Source of the DNA: an uncultured Oscillospiraceae bacterium
GTDB taxonomy: Bacteria > Bacillota > Clostridia > Oscillospirales > Ruminococcaceae
Assembly (NCBI GenBank): GCA_949285275.1
Contig: CASEBP010000039.1
Coordinates: forward strand, 1-46,014
DNA: 46,014 bases
Reading direction: 5' to 3'
The notes under the pieces are model-generated. The model searched no databases. It was not told the DNA's origin and saw only the letters and a program-made list of their open reading frames with translations. Shown here one piece after another: positions 31,378 through 39,878 of this stretch (positions are counted from its first letter, which is position 1; the number at the start of each line of letters is the position of its first letter). The position numbers were made by a program, and so were the translations under genes.

Positions 31378-32037
31378 TCAGAGCCAGCGCCGCGCCGGCG
31401 TCCTCGCCAGCACCCCGCGCCAATTGCAGCAGTAGGTCACCCAGGTCAGCGCCCCGGTCACCACCGCACCCCAGAAGACGTCGATGATCGAATGCTGTTT
31501 GATCAGCACGGTGGACGCACAGATCAGCAGCATCCACCCCCAGATCAGCAGACGCAGGCCCCACCGGCCGCGGGCATTGGGATCAAGCTGGACCGCCGCA
31601 GCGATTGCAAGACTCGAGCTGACATGGATCGATGGGCAGACGTTGCGGGGGGAATCAAAGCCCTGCAGCAGCATCACGGCCCGCTCGAGCAGCCCGTTCC
31701 CCGCCAGCGGCACCCGCACATCGATCGAGATCGGATATACAATATAGACGACGATCGCGACGGTCATCCCGGAGAACATCAGAAAGCACAGGTTTTGGAA
31801 GCCGACCCGGTCATAAAACAGGTACCACCCCAGCGAGAGGGCCAGCGCCGGAAACCAGGAGAAATAGGGAATCGCAAACCACACACAGAACGGGATCTGC
31901 TCGTCAAGGCTGCAGACCAGCGGATGCTGCGGCAGCTCCACCACCTCCAGCGTGGCGAAGGCAGCGAGATAAACGATCCAGTAAAGCAGAAATCCTGCTT
32001 CATTGTGCTGTTTGAGCCATTGCCTGATCCTCCGCAT
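31378..32037 (-). CDS. PAP2-family membrane phosphatase
   Basis: 219 residues with about six membrane segments. PAP2 phosphatase motifs: CPSIHVSSSL (PSxH, motif 2) and STVLIKQHSIIDV (motif 3, catalytic His and Asp). The arrangement resembles the inositolphosphotransferase/AUR1-like branch. The substrate is probably a lipid phosphate such as undecaprenyl or phosphatidyl phosphates, not determined here. No strong ribosome site was seen upstream of the ATG at 32037. Alone between two terminators. Confidence 0.85.
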   Translation of the reverse strand: MRRIRQWLKQHNEAGFLLYWIVYLAAFATLEVVELPQHPLVCSLDEQIPFCVWFAIPYFSWFPALALSLGWYLFYDRVGFQNLCFLMFSGMTVAIVVYIVYPISIDVRVPLAGNGLLERAVMLLQGFDSPRNVCPSIHVSSSLAIAAAVQLDPNARGRWGLRLLIWGWMLLICASTVLIKQHSIIDVFWGAVVTGALTWVTYCCNWRGVLARTPARRWL

Positions 32038-32104
32038 TCTCTTCCTCCGATCGTGTCATATCCCTATGATACCGGCCGGGACGGCCGGTTGTCAAGGGCC
32101 GTCG

Positions 32105-32135
32105 AAAAAAGGAGCCCTCATGGGCTCCTTTTTTA
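32105..32135 (-). terminator. Rho-independent terminator of the secreted acidic protein gene
   Basis: Stem AAAAAAGGAGCCC / GGGCTCCTTTTTT, loop TCAT, with T run in both directions; it lies 22 bases past the stop codon at 32157. Confidence 0.85.
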
Positions 32136-32156
32136 CAGGGGATTCTTCGCCGGCGG

Positions 32157-33155
32157 TCAGGGCTGTGCCCCGGTCGACGGATTGACCGGCACCACATAGG
32201 CGGGCTGGTTGTAATCCACATCATCGTCGTCATCGTCGTCGTCCTCATCATAAGAGGCCGAGCCGGCGGTCAGCCGGGTATCCGAGACGATGTACTTACC
32301 CAGCGTATTGCTCGAGAGGACAAAACCGCCCTCATCTTCGTCGTAGGAACTGGTCCGATTAGTCAGCGTATTCGAGCCGGTGACCTCATAGAGGTAGTCA
32401 TCCTCATCCGCCTCGATGTAAATCTTGGGGCTGCGAAGCGCAGTCAGCGACGCGCCGTTGCCATAATAGAAGCGCAGCGAAGCATTGGGATAGCGCCGGG
32501 TGATCGACGAATCATCATCGGTCGACATGCCGGCAACAATGGCGCCATCCTTCTTGGCAGTCCCATAGAAGTAACCGTCCCCGTCGGGAAACTCGATCTC
32601 AACGTCGTCGTCCTTATCAAAGGAGAAGCTCAGCGGATCCTCCTCCAGCGCGTCATCTCCCTCCTCAAAGCCGATCCGCTCGAGTTTGGGGGTCACGTCA
32701 AAAATATCCCCGTTTTCCCGGGTAACCCGGATGATTCCCGGAAAGACGTCATAGCCGTCGGCCGGCGGATCGTCAGCCTCTTCGATCTCCAGCACCGCAA
32801 AATAATAGTACTCCCCGTCGGAAATCTCCCGGCGGACGATGTCGAGCTGCTGCCCGCCGGTCCCCTTCTCACTGTAAGACTTGTTAGCCCGGCTGCCGAA
32901 CAGCTCATCATCCTCCCCGGTATCGGAGTTGATCGTCTCCGCCTCGAAGAGATAGGCCTTCTCCGGGTCGTCGCGGCTCGACGAAGGATCGCTGCAGATC
33001 CCCACATAGACCGTCTGTCCCGGCTGTGCCACCGTAATTTCATCGTCGTAATATTCGTCCCGGACCACCACCGTGCCCCGCGTCATCGCGAAGGACGTAA
33101 CGGTCAGCGATACAGCCAGCGTCATGGAACCCGCCAGGGTCATCCATCGTTTCAT
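32157..33155 (-). CDS. Secreted acidic protein of unknown function
   Basis: 332 residues. The signal peptide MKRWMTLAGSMTLAVSLTVT is probably cleaved after SFA. The mature part is rich in Asp, Glu and Tyr, and beta-strand-like (RGTVVVRDEYYDDEITVAQPG, KIYIEADEDDYLYEVTG). Near the C-terminus is an eight-Asp run (EDDDDDDDD), then NQPAYVVPVNPSTGAQP. No domain recognised. The acidity suggests cation binding or surface exposure. The ATG at 33155 has GGAGGG upstream and restores a clean signal peptide, unlike the longer frame. It has its own promoter (33194-33222), divergent from pstS. Confidence 0.8.
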   Translation of the reverse strand: MKRWMTLAGSMTLAVSLTVTSFAMTRGTVVVRDEYYDDEITVAQPGQTVYVGICSDPSSSRDDPEKAYLFEAETINSDTGEDDELFGSRANKSYSEKGTGGQQLDIVRREISDGEYYYFAVLEIEEADDPPADGYDVFPGIIRVTRENGDIFDVTPKLERIGFEEGDDALEEDPLSFSFDKDDDVEIEFPDGDGYFYGTAKKDGAIVAGMSTDDDSSITRRYPNASLRFYYGNGASLTALRSPKIYIEADEDDYLYEVTGSNTLTNRTSSYDEDEGGFVLSSNTLGKYIVSDTRLTAGSASYDEDDDDDDDDVDYNQPAYVVPVNPSTGAQP

Positions 33156-33193
33156 TTCGGTTCCCTCCAGCTTCTGTTTGAGTATTTTGAGAT

Positions 33194-33222
33194 ATTGTAG
33201 CATGTTTTGCCGGGGATTACAA
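33194..33222 (-). promoter_or_regulatory. Sigma-A promoter of the secreted acidic protein gene
   Basis: Minus strand TTGTAA (33222-33217), a 17-base spacer ending in TGC, and TACAAT (33199-33194). Confidence 0.7.
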
Positions 33223-33255
33223 CCGTCGGGCGAATCGCGTCGAATCCGACACGAC

Positions 33256-33310
33256 TTTACTCGGATTTTACATTGCCCGCGGCGTCAACTTTACAAACCC
33301 GCCGTAAGAT
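33256..33310 (+). promoter_or_regulatory. PhoP-box-like repeats and -10 of the pst operon
   Basis: Direct repeats TTTACT (33256-33261), TTTACA (33267-33272) and TTTACA (33290-33295) are phased at 11 and 23 bases, close to one and two helical turns, as in the Gram-positive PhoP box (TTAACA-like repeats every 11). A candidate -10 TAAGAT follows at 33305-33310 with no -35, as expected for an activator-dependent promoter. The response regulator is encoded at the end of the same cluster. Confidence 0.6.
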
Positions 33311-33361
33311 AGGAGCTGTTCTAATGAATGGAAAATGAGAAACAAAGGAGATTCTGTCACC

Positions 33362-34252
33362 ATGAAAAAGATGCTTTCGATTCTGATGGCCGCTTCGCTG
33401 GCCGTCTCGCTGGCTGCCTGCGCTGGCAATTCCAGCAGTGCCCCCGCTTCCTCCGCTGCCCCCGCTTCCTCTGCTGCCCCTGTTTCCTCCGCCGCCTCTG
33501 AGAGCGCTTCCTCTGAAGCGACCCTGTCCGGCAAAGTTTCGACCAACGGTTCGACCTCGATGGAGAAGGTCATCGCTTCCCTTTCGGAAGCCTTTATGGC
33601 CAAATACCCCGATGTGACCATCACCTATGACCCCACCGGTTCGGGTGCTGGCATCACCGCCGCTACCGATGGCACCGCCGATATCGGGCTGGCCAGCCGC
33701 GACCTCAAGGAGTCTGAGACCGGACTTGACGCCACCGTCGTGGCAATCGACGGCATTGCGATCATCGTCAACAACGCCAACCCCGTCTCCGACCTGTCGA
33801 TCGAGCAGATTGCGGGCCTCTACACCGGAGAAATCGCCAACTGGAAAGACGTTGGCGGCAACGATGCCCCGGTGGTTATCGTCGGACGGGAAGCCGGCTC
33901 CGGCACCCGCGACGGCTTTGAGTCGATCACCGGCGTCGAGGAGATCGCCAAGTATGACCAGGAGCTGACCTCGACCGGCGCGGTTATCGCCGCGGTTGCC
34001 GCCAATGAAAACGCGATTGGTTACGCCTCGCTGTCGTCGGTCGGCGACGAGACCAAGACCCTGACGGTCGCCGGAGTCCCCTGCACCGAGGAGACGGTCC
34101 TTGACGGCAGCTACGCGATCCAGAGAAACTTCAACATGATCACCAAGCAGGGCGCTGAAATCTCCCCTGCAGCCCAGGCGTTCATCGACTTCGCGCTCTC
34201 TCCCGAGGCGGCCGACATCATCGCCCAGGCGGGAGCCGTCCAGGCCAAGTAA
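33362..34252 (+). CDS. pstS: Phosphate ABC transporter substrate-binding lipoprotein
   Basis: 296 residues. Lipoprotein signal with lipobox LAAC (Cys about 20), then a low-complexity Ser/Ala/Pro linker of repeated SSAAPA units (about 24-52), then the periplasmic-binding fold. Phosphate-binding segments: SGKVSTNGSTSMEKVI, DPTGSGAGI, IGLASRDLK and VGREAGSGTRDGFE. It captures inorganic phosphate outside the cell. The ATG at 33362 follows AAAGGAG. A partial terminator follows, which would give excess of this binding protein over the membrane parts. Confidence 0.95.
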   Translation: MKKMLSILMAASLAVSLAACAGNSSSAPASSAAPASSAAPVSSAASESASSEATLSGKVSTNGSTSMEKVIASLSEAFMAKYPDVTITYDPTGSGAGITAATDGTADIGLASRDLKESETGLDATVVAIDGIAIIVNNANPVSDLSIEQIAGLYTGEIANWKDVGGNDAPVVIVGREAGSGTRDGFESITGVEEIAKYDQELTSTGAVIAAVAANENAIGYASLSSVGDETKTLTVAGVPCTEETVLDGSYAIQRNFNMITKQGAEISPAAQAFIDFALSPEAADIIAQAGAVQAK

Positions 34253-34273
34253 AACGGCAGGTTCTGCGAAAAG

Positions 34274-34304
34274 GGGCTTTCATGACAATGAGAGCCCTTT
34301 TTTT
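34274..34304 (+). terminator. Intercistronic partial terminator between pstS and pstC
   Basis: Stem GGGCTTTCAT / ATGAGAGCCC (one G-U pair), loop GACA, followed by TTTTTTT. The downstream pst genes have no other obvious promoter, so read-through is expected and gives stoichiometric control. Confidence 0.8.
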
Positions 34305-34324
34305 CGCTCGAATGAGGAGTTATA

Positions 34325-35194
34325 ATGATGAAAGCACGAAATGCTCTCGAACGGGTCATGCAGTCCCTGTTCTTTTGCTGCGGCGCTGTCTCGGTTGCCG
34401 CTGTCGTACTGATTACCCTTTATATGATCATCAGCGGCCTGCCCGCCATCCGTCAGATCGGCCTGACCGACTTCCTCTTCGGACAGGTGTGGAAGAGCAC
34501 CGCGAAGGAACCGCTGTTCGGTATCCTTCCATTCCTGCTGACCTCGCTGTACGGAACGCTGGGCGCTATCATCATCGGCGTCCCGATCGGGCTGATGATG
34601 GCTGTCTTTCTGTCAAAGATCGCCTCGCCGCGTGTAGCTGCCGCGGTCCGTCCGGCGGTTGAGCTGCTCGCCGGAATCCCGTCGGTCGTCTACGGCTTTG
34701 TGGGGATGATCGTGCTGGTTCCGGCCGTCATGGACCTGTTCGGGCTCAAAAGCGGCACCACCCTCTTCACCGCCATTCTGGTGCTGGCAGTCATGATCCT
34801 GCCGAGTATCGTCAGTGTCAGTGAAACCGCCCTCTCCGCCGTTCCCCGCGAATATGAGGAGGCCAGCATCGCAATGGGCGCCACCTGGATCGAGACGATC
34901 TTCAAGGTGAGCATCCCCGCCGCCCGCAGCGGTATCGCCGCCGGGGTTGTGCTTGGAGTAGGCCGTGCAATCGGCGAAGCGATGGCGGTCATGATGGTCT
35001 CCGGCAACGTGGCCAATATGCCCGAGTTGTTTACCAGCGTGCGGTTTCTGACCACCGCAATCGCCTCCGAGATGTCCTATGCCAGCGGGCTACAGAAGCA
35101 GGCCCTCTTTTCAATCGGACTGGTCCTCTTCGTCTTCATCATGATCATCAACCTGATCCTCAACGCCTTTCTGAAGAGGGGGGACCGCAAATGA
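34325..35194 (+). CDS. pstC: Phosphate ABC transporter permease
   Basis: 289 residues, six membrane segments. The permease loop that contacts the ATPase is EEASIAMGATWIETIFKVSIPAA..G. Other typical segments are LAGIPSVVYGFVGM and GVGRAIGEAMAVMMVSGN. With PstA it forms the channel for phosphate. The first segment pattern and size fit PstC. The ATG follows GAGGAG. It overlaps pstA by 4 bases. Confidence 0.93.
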   Translation: MMKARNALERVMQSLFFCCGAVSVAAVVLITLYMIISGLPAIRQIGLTDFLFGQVWKSTAKEPLFGILPFLLTSLYGTLGAIIIGVPIGLMMAVFLSKIASPRVAAAVRPAVELLAGIPSVVYGFVGMIVLVPAVMDLFGLKSGTTLFTAILVLAVMILPSIVSVSETALSAVPREYEEASIAMGATWIETIFKVSIPAARSGIAAGVVLGVGRAIGEAMAVMMVSGNVANMPELFTSVRFLTTAIASEMSYASGLQKQALFSIGLVLFVFIMIINLILNAFLKRGDRK

Positions 35195-36048
35195 ACCAAA
35201 AGCTGCCCGCCCGCCGGGAATGCTATAACATCGCCGCCCGTCTGTTGATTTATGGCTGCGCCGCTATCACTGTGCTGTTGCTGGTCGCGCTGATCGCCTA
35301 CATCTTTGCGCGGGGACTGGGCCATGTGACCTGGCAGCTGCTCTCCACCCAGCGCAGCGTCCTCAAAGGAACCATTGGCATTCTTCCCAACATTCTGTTC
35401 ACCCTCTACACCGTCTTCACGGCGCTGGCCGTCGTGCTGCCGCTGGGAATCGGTGCGGCGATCTATCTCAACGAATACGCCTCCAGCCGCCGGCTGGTCC
35501 GGCTGATCGAGGGCGCCACCGAGACCCTCACCGCCATCCCGTCCATCATCTACGGCCTGGTCGGTATGCTGTTCTTCTGTCAGAAGCTCGGGCTGCAGTC
35601 GAGCGTCCTGGCCGGCTCGCTGACCCTGGCAGTCATGATCCTGCCAACCATCATGCGGACCACCCAGGAGGCGCTCAAAACCGTCCCTGACTCCTACCGG
35701 GAAGCAGCGATCGGACTCGGAGCAACCAAATGGTACACCATCCGGACCATCGTGATGCCCTGCACCCTCGACGGAATCGTCGGCGGGGCCATCCTCGCGA
35801 TCGGACGGATCGTCGGTGAAAGTGCCGCGCTGCTCTTCACCGCGGGAACCGGCTATGTGCTAGTGACCAACTACCTCGAGGCGCTGCAGACCAGCGGCGG
35901 TACCTTGAGCGTCATGCTGTACGTCTATGTATCGGAAAACGGAGAATTCGACATCGGGTTCGCCATCGCCGCGATCCTGATGATCCTGGTGCTCGTCATC
36001 AACCTGGCCGCCAGGCTGGCAAAGAAAACGCTCAAAAGAATAGGGTGA
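35191..36048 (+). CDS. pstA: Phosphate ABC transporter permease
   Basis: 285 residues, six membrane segments. The ATPase-contact loop is [36 protein letters not shown] and [15 protein letters not shown] match PstA. It partners PstC in the membrane. The ATG overlaps the pstC stop (ATGA), so translation is coupled. The pstB start follows within a few bases. Confidence 0.93.
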   Translation: MNQKLPARRECYNIAARLLIYGCAAITVLLLVALIAYIFARGLGHVTWQLLSTQRSVLKGTIGILPNILFTLYTVFTALAVVLPLGIGAAIYLNEYASSRRLVRLIEGATETLTAIPSIIYGLVGMLFFCQKLGLQSSVLAGSLTLAVMILPTIMRTTQEALKTVPDSYREAAIGLGATKWYTIRTIVMPCTLDGIVGGAILAIGRIVGESAALLFTAGTGYVLVTNYLEALQTSGGTLSVMLYVYVSENGEFDIGFAIAAILMILVLVINLAARLAKKTLKRIG

Positions 36049-36053
36049 GGCGC

Positions 36054-36809
36054 ATGAACAGTATCATTACCACCAAACATTTTGATTTATACTACGGCAA
36101 TTTCCAGGCGCTTCGGTCGATCGACATCGAGATCCCCGAAAAGGAGATCACTGCCCTGATCGGACCGTCGGGCTGCGGCAAAAGTACCTTCCTCAAAACC
36201 CTCAACCGGATGAACGACCTGGTGCCCGGCGTCCGGATCACCGGAGAAATCCGTTTTCGGGGGGAGGACATCTTTGCCAAGGAGATGAACGTCAACCTTC
36301 TGAGAAAGCGAATCGGGATGGTCTTTCAGAAGCCCAATCCCTTCCCGATGAGTATCTATGACAATATCGCCTATGGTCCGCGGCTGCACGGCAAACCTCG
36401 GCGCGGCGAGCTCGACGAGATCGTCGAACGTTCGCTGCGCGGCGCAGCCCTCTGGGACGAGGTCAAGGACCGGCTGAAGAAATCGGCGCTCGGCCTCTCG
36501 GGCGGACAGCAGCAGCGGCTTTGTATCGCGCGGGCCCTCTCGGTTGAGCCGGAGGTGTTGCTGATGGACGAGCCAACCAGCGCGCTGGATCCGGGCAGTA
36601 CGATCCGCATCGAAAATCTGATGGCCGAGCTGCGAAAGAACTACACGGTGGTTATCGTCACCCACAACATGCAGCAGGCGGTGCGGATCTCGGATAAAAC
36701 CGCCTTCTTCCTGCTCGGAGAGATGGTCGAGTTCGGACAAACCGAGCAGGTCTTCGCCCGCCCGGCCGATCGGCGCACCGAAGATTATATCACGGGGAGG
36801 TTCGGATGA
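36054..36809 (+). CDS. pstB: Phosphate ABC transporter ATP-binding protein
   Basis: 251 residues, a complete ABC ATPase: Walker [11 protein letters not shown]-loop [14 protein letters not shown], signature LSGGQQQR, Walker [14 protein letters not shown] and switch histidine IVTHNMQQA. The [14 protein letters not shown] stretch is characteristic of PstB. It powers phosphate uptake. The ATG at 36054 is preferred to an in-frame GTG nine bases earlier that overlaps pstA. It overlaps phoU by 4 bases. Confidence 0.96.
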   Translation: MNSIITTKHFDLYYGNFQALRSIDIEIPEKEITALIGPSGCGKSTFLKTLNRMNDLVPGVRITGEIRFRGEDIFAKEMNVNLLRKRIGMVFQKPNPFPMSIYDNIAYGPRLHGKPRRGELDEIVERSLRGAALWDEVKDRLKKSALGLSGGQQQRLCIARALSVEPEVLLMDEPTSALDPGSTIRIENLMAELRKNYTVVIVTHNMQQAVRISDKTAFFLLGEMVEFGQTEQVFARPADRRTEDYITGRFG

Positions 36810-37462
36810 TGAGGAACCGTTTTGACGAACAACTCGAATCGCTCAACAACAGCCTGATCCGGATGGGAGCACTCTGCGAGGGCGCCATCGCCAACGCCAC
36901 CAAGGCGCTGCTCGACGGCGACCACTCCCTCGCCCGCCGCGCTATCGAGATCGACACCGAGATCGACCAGGCCGAGCGGGAGGTCGAATCCCTCTGCCTG
37001 AAGCTGCTGCTCCAGCAGCAGCCGGTGGCCCGCGACCTGCGGCAGATCTCGTCGGCGCTCAAGATGATCACCGACATGGAGCGGATTGGTGACCAGGCGT
37101 CGGACATCTCGGAGATGGTACTGGGATTTGAACTCCGTCCCGCTGCCCATGCCGCCCACATTGGGGATATGGCACGGGCCACCATCGGAATGGTCACCGA
37201 TTCGATCGACGCCTACGTCCGGCGGGATCTCGACCTGGCCCGCCGGGTCATCGAGGAGGATGACACGGTCGACCGGCTCTTTCTGACCGTCAAGCGGGAA
37301 CTGTTGGCCGGACTGACTTCCGGCCCGGCCGGCGGGGAGGCCGCCCTCGATCTGCTGATGATTGCCAAATACTATGAACGGATCGGTGACCACGCCACCA
37401 ACATCGCCGAATGGGTGGAGTTTTCGATCACCGGCCTGCACAAGGGGGAACTGCTCGGATGA
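36806..37462 (+). CDS. phoU: Phosphate signalling regulator PhoU
   Basis: 218 residues, two repeats of the three-helix PhoU bundle, each with the metal-binding E/DxxxD motif ([13 protein letters not shown] and [14 protein letters not shown]) and RIGDQASDI / RIGDHATNI. It links transporter state to the sensor kinase and damps phosphate-starvation signalling. Operon position between pstB and phoP, with 4-base overlaps on both sides. Confidence 0.94.
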   Translation: MMRNRFDEQLESLNNSLIRMGALCEGAIANATKALLDGDHSLARRAIEIDTEIDQAEREVESLCLKLLLQQQPVARDLRQISSALKMITDMERIGDQASDISEMVLGFELRPAAHAAHIGDMARATIGMVTDSIDAYVRRDLDLARRVIEEDDTVDRLFLTVKRELLAGLTSGPAGGEAALDLLMIAKYYERIGDHATNIAEWVEFSITGLHKGELLG

Positions 37463-38139
37463 TCTACTGTGTGGAGGACGACGCCTCGATCCGCGAGCTG
37501 GTCGTCTACGCCCTGCAAAACAGCGGCTTTGAGGCAAAGGGATTCGCCGATTCCACCAGCTTCTTCCCCGCGCTGCTGAAGAACCCGCCTGAGCTGGTGC
37601 TGCTTGATATCATGCTTCCCGGCGAGGACGGTCTGTCCATCCTGCGGACGATGAAGCAGAGCGCCCAGACTCGCAAAATTCCGGTCATCATGCTCACTGC
37701 CCGGGGCAGCGAGTATGACCGGGTGTACGGCCTCGACCTGGGGGCGGACGACTATATCGCCAAACCGTTCGGGGTCATCGAGATGGTCTCACGGGTGCGG
37801 GCGGTACTGCGCCGCTGCGCCCCGGATGAGACGGCCGGCAAGCGTCTGACCCTTGGGCCGGTCTGTCTCGACACCGAACGCCACCGGGTCTCGGTCGGCG
37901 AAGAGGAGGTCACACTGACCTTCAAGGAATTTTCCCTGCTCCAACTGTTGATGGAAAACTGCGGCCGGGTACTGACCCGGGACCGAATCCTTGAGCGGGT
38001 TTGGGGCTATGACTTTGAGGGAGAGACCCGCACCGTCGATATGCACATCAAGACGCTGCGTCAAAAGCTGGGCGCAGCCGGTGGAATGATCGAGACGGTG
38101 CGCGGGGTCGGCTACCGCATGGAGGGACCGGAGGAATGA
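37459..38139 (+). CDS. phoP: Phosphate response regulator, OmpR/PhoB family
   Basis: 226 residues. The receiver domain has the acidic pocket VEDD, phosphoacceptor Asp50 (LLDIMLPGEDG), switch Thr in MLTARG and Lys in YIAKPF. The C-terminal winged helix is recognised by LTFKEFSLLQLLMEN and VDMHIKTLRQKLG..ETVRGVGYRM. When phosphorylated by the adjacent kinase it should activate the pst promoter. The start is the ATG overlapping the phoU stop. The gene name is assigned by context with PstSCAB-PhoU. Confidence 0.92.
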   Translation: MIYCVEDDASIRELVVYALQNSGFEAKGFADSTSFFPALLKNPPELVLLDIMLPGEDGLSILRTMKQSAQTRKIPVIMLTARGSEYDRVYGLDLGADDYIAKPFGVIEMVSRVRAVLRRCAPDETAGKRLTLGPVCLDTERHRVSVGEEEVTLTFKEFSLLQLLMENCGRVLTRDRILERVWGYDFEGETRTVDMHIKTLRQKLGAAGGMIETVRGVGYRMEGPEE

Positions 38140-39815
38140 GAAACCGGATTTTCCGTTCGATGCTGTTGCTCGCCGTCGTCACCATTTTGATCGGCTCGCT
38201 GCTCTCGGGCGCGGTGACCCACGCTGCCCTGACGGAACGGGTCCATGCCGAGGTGCGAAGCGAAGCTAAAATCCTTTCGCTGCTGCTGCCCGAGGGCGGC
38301 ACACAGACCCTCTTTGAACAGGCTAGCCAGGCCAATCCCGCCACCCGCCTGACCCTCATCGACACCGATGGAACGGTGCTGTTCGACAGTATGGCCGATC
38401 CCGCCACAATGGAAAACCACGCCGACCGGCTGGAGGTACGGCTTGCCATGCAGGTCGGAACCGGAGAAGAATCAAGAAATTCCGGCACACTGGGCGAAAA
38501 GACCTACTACTACGCCCTGCGGCTGGAAAACGGCCAGATCCTGCGGATGGCCGCTGCCAGCGACGGTATCTGGGAAATCTTCCTGCGGCAGGCCGGCTGG
38601 CTGCTTGCCGCGATGATCCCGGTGCTGCTTTTTGCCGCCTGGCTGGCCAACCGGCAGACCCGCGCCATCGTCGCCCCGCTGCTGACCCTCGACCTCGACC
38701 GGCCGATGAACAACGACGTCTATGACGAGCTGTCTCCGCTTCTGGTGCGGATGGAGCGGCAGCGCACCGAAATTGCCCGGCAGATCGATGCGCTGGATAA
38801 ACAGCAGCAGGAATTTGCCGCTATCACCGGGCAGATGCAGGAGGGCCTGGCCGTCCTCGATGCCAAGCTGCAGGTACTGTCGCTCAACCGCAGTGCTGCC
38901 GCTCTGTTCGGGGTTGACGCCGATACGGTGCGGGGCCGCTCCTTCCTGACCCTGAGCCGGAATAGATCGCTCTCGCAGGTGCTTTCCCGGGCGGTTTCGG
39001 CAGGGGAGAGCGGTTCGGCTGAGCTGTCGCTGGGTGGACGCTGTTACCAGCTGATTGCCACCCCCGTCCGCCCCGGAGCCGGCGGAATCGGCGGCGTGGT
39101 GCTGCTCTCACTCGACATCACCGAACAAAAGCAGGCCGAGCAGCTGCGTCGGGAGTTTACCGCCAACGTCTCACACGAGCTAAAAACCCCGCTGACCTCC
39201 ATTTCAGGCTACGCCGAGATGATTGAATCCGGTATTGTCCGGCAGGAGGATCTTGTTCCCTTCGCCGCCCGGATCCATAGCGAGGCATCACGGATGATCC
39301 AGCTGGTCGAAGACCTGCTCGCACTGTCCCGGCTCGACGAGCAGGCTGTTCTGCCCGACAGCCGGCCGGTCGGACTCCTCGCGGTGTCCAAGCGGGTTGC
39401 AGACCGCCTCTCAGAGCTGGCCCGCACACAGAAGGTGACCATCTCGGTCGAGGGGACGGATCAAACGGTACAGGGGGACCCCGCCCTGCTTGAGGAACTG
39501 GTCGCCAACCTTTGCGAAAACGCCATCAAGTACAACCGCCCCGGCGGTTCGGTGACCGTCTCCCTCTCCTGTGAGGACCGGCGCCCCTGCCTGCGAGTGT
39601 CGGACACCGGCGTCGGGATCGCCAAGGAGCACCAAAGCCGGGTCTTTGAGCGGTTCTACCGGGTGGACAAGAGCCGTTCAAAGGAAACCGGAGGCACCGG
39701 ACTGGGCCTGTCAATCGTCAAACATATCGCCCAGCTGCATCGCGCCACCCTGTCGCTGACCAGCGAGGACGGCCAGGGAACGACGGTGCAGGTGCTCTTC
39801 CCCGCGCAGGAATAA
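38136..39815 (+). CDS. phoR: Phosphate sensor histidine kinase
   Basis: 559 residues. A membrane segment (about 8-28), an extracytoplasmic domain (about 30-150) and a second membrane segment (about 153-170) are followed by a linker and a PAS domain (about 225-330). The HisKA box is FTANVSHELKTPLTSISGY with His347. The ATPase domain has N-box NLCENAIKYN, DTGVGIAKEH and GGTGLGLSIVKHI. It phosphorylates the regulator encoded upstream, with which it overlaps by 4 bases. It ends at a terminator-like hairpin. Confidence 0.93.
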   Translation: MRNRIFRSMLLLAVVTILIGSLLSGAVTHAALTERVHAEVRSEAKILSLLLPEGGTQTLFEQASQANPATRLTLIDTDGTVLFDSMADPATMENHADRLEVRLAMQVGTGEESRNSGTLGEKTYYYALRLENGQILRMAAASDGIWEIFLRQAGWLLAAMIPVLLFAAWLANRQTRAIVAPLLTLDLDRPMNNDVYDELSPLLVRMERQRTEIARQIDALDKQQQEFAAITGQMQEGLAVLDAKLQVLSLNRSAAALFGVDADTVRGRSFLTLSRNRSLSQVLSRAVSAGESGSAELSLGGRCYQLIATPVRPGAGGIGGVVLLSLDITEQKQAEQLRREFTANVSHELKTPLTSISGYAEMIESGIVRQEDLVPFAARIHSEASRMIQLVEDLLALSRLDEQAVLPDSRPVGLLAVSKRVADRLSELARTQKVTISVEGTDQTVQGDPALLEELVANLCENAIKYNRPGGSVTVSLSCEDRRPCLRVSDTGVGIAKEHQSRVFERFYRVDKSRSKETGGTGLGLSIVKHIAQLHRATLSLTSEDGQGTTVQVLFPAQE

Positions 39816-39837
39816 TCCCCTTTTACGACAAAGCGCG

Positions 39838-39863
39838 CCCCCCTTTCTGGGGGCGCGCTTGTT
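39838..39863. terminator. GC-rich hairpin between phoR and trkH
   Basis: Stem AGCGCGCCCCC / GGGGGCGCGCT with a 5-6 base loop, bounded by AAAGC and GCTTGTTG. Probably a bidirectional terminator with weak T tracts. Confidence 0.65.
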
Positions 39864-39878
39864 GTCTGTTGCAAGAAA

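Noticed and set aside
33427..33518. Repetitive SSAAPA-coding sequence in pstS
   Set aside because: A usual flexible lipoprotein linker in Gram-positive binding proteins, not an independent repeat element.
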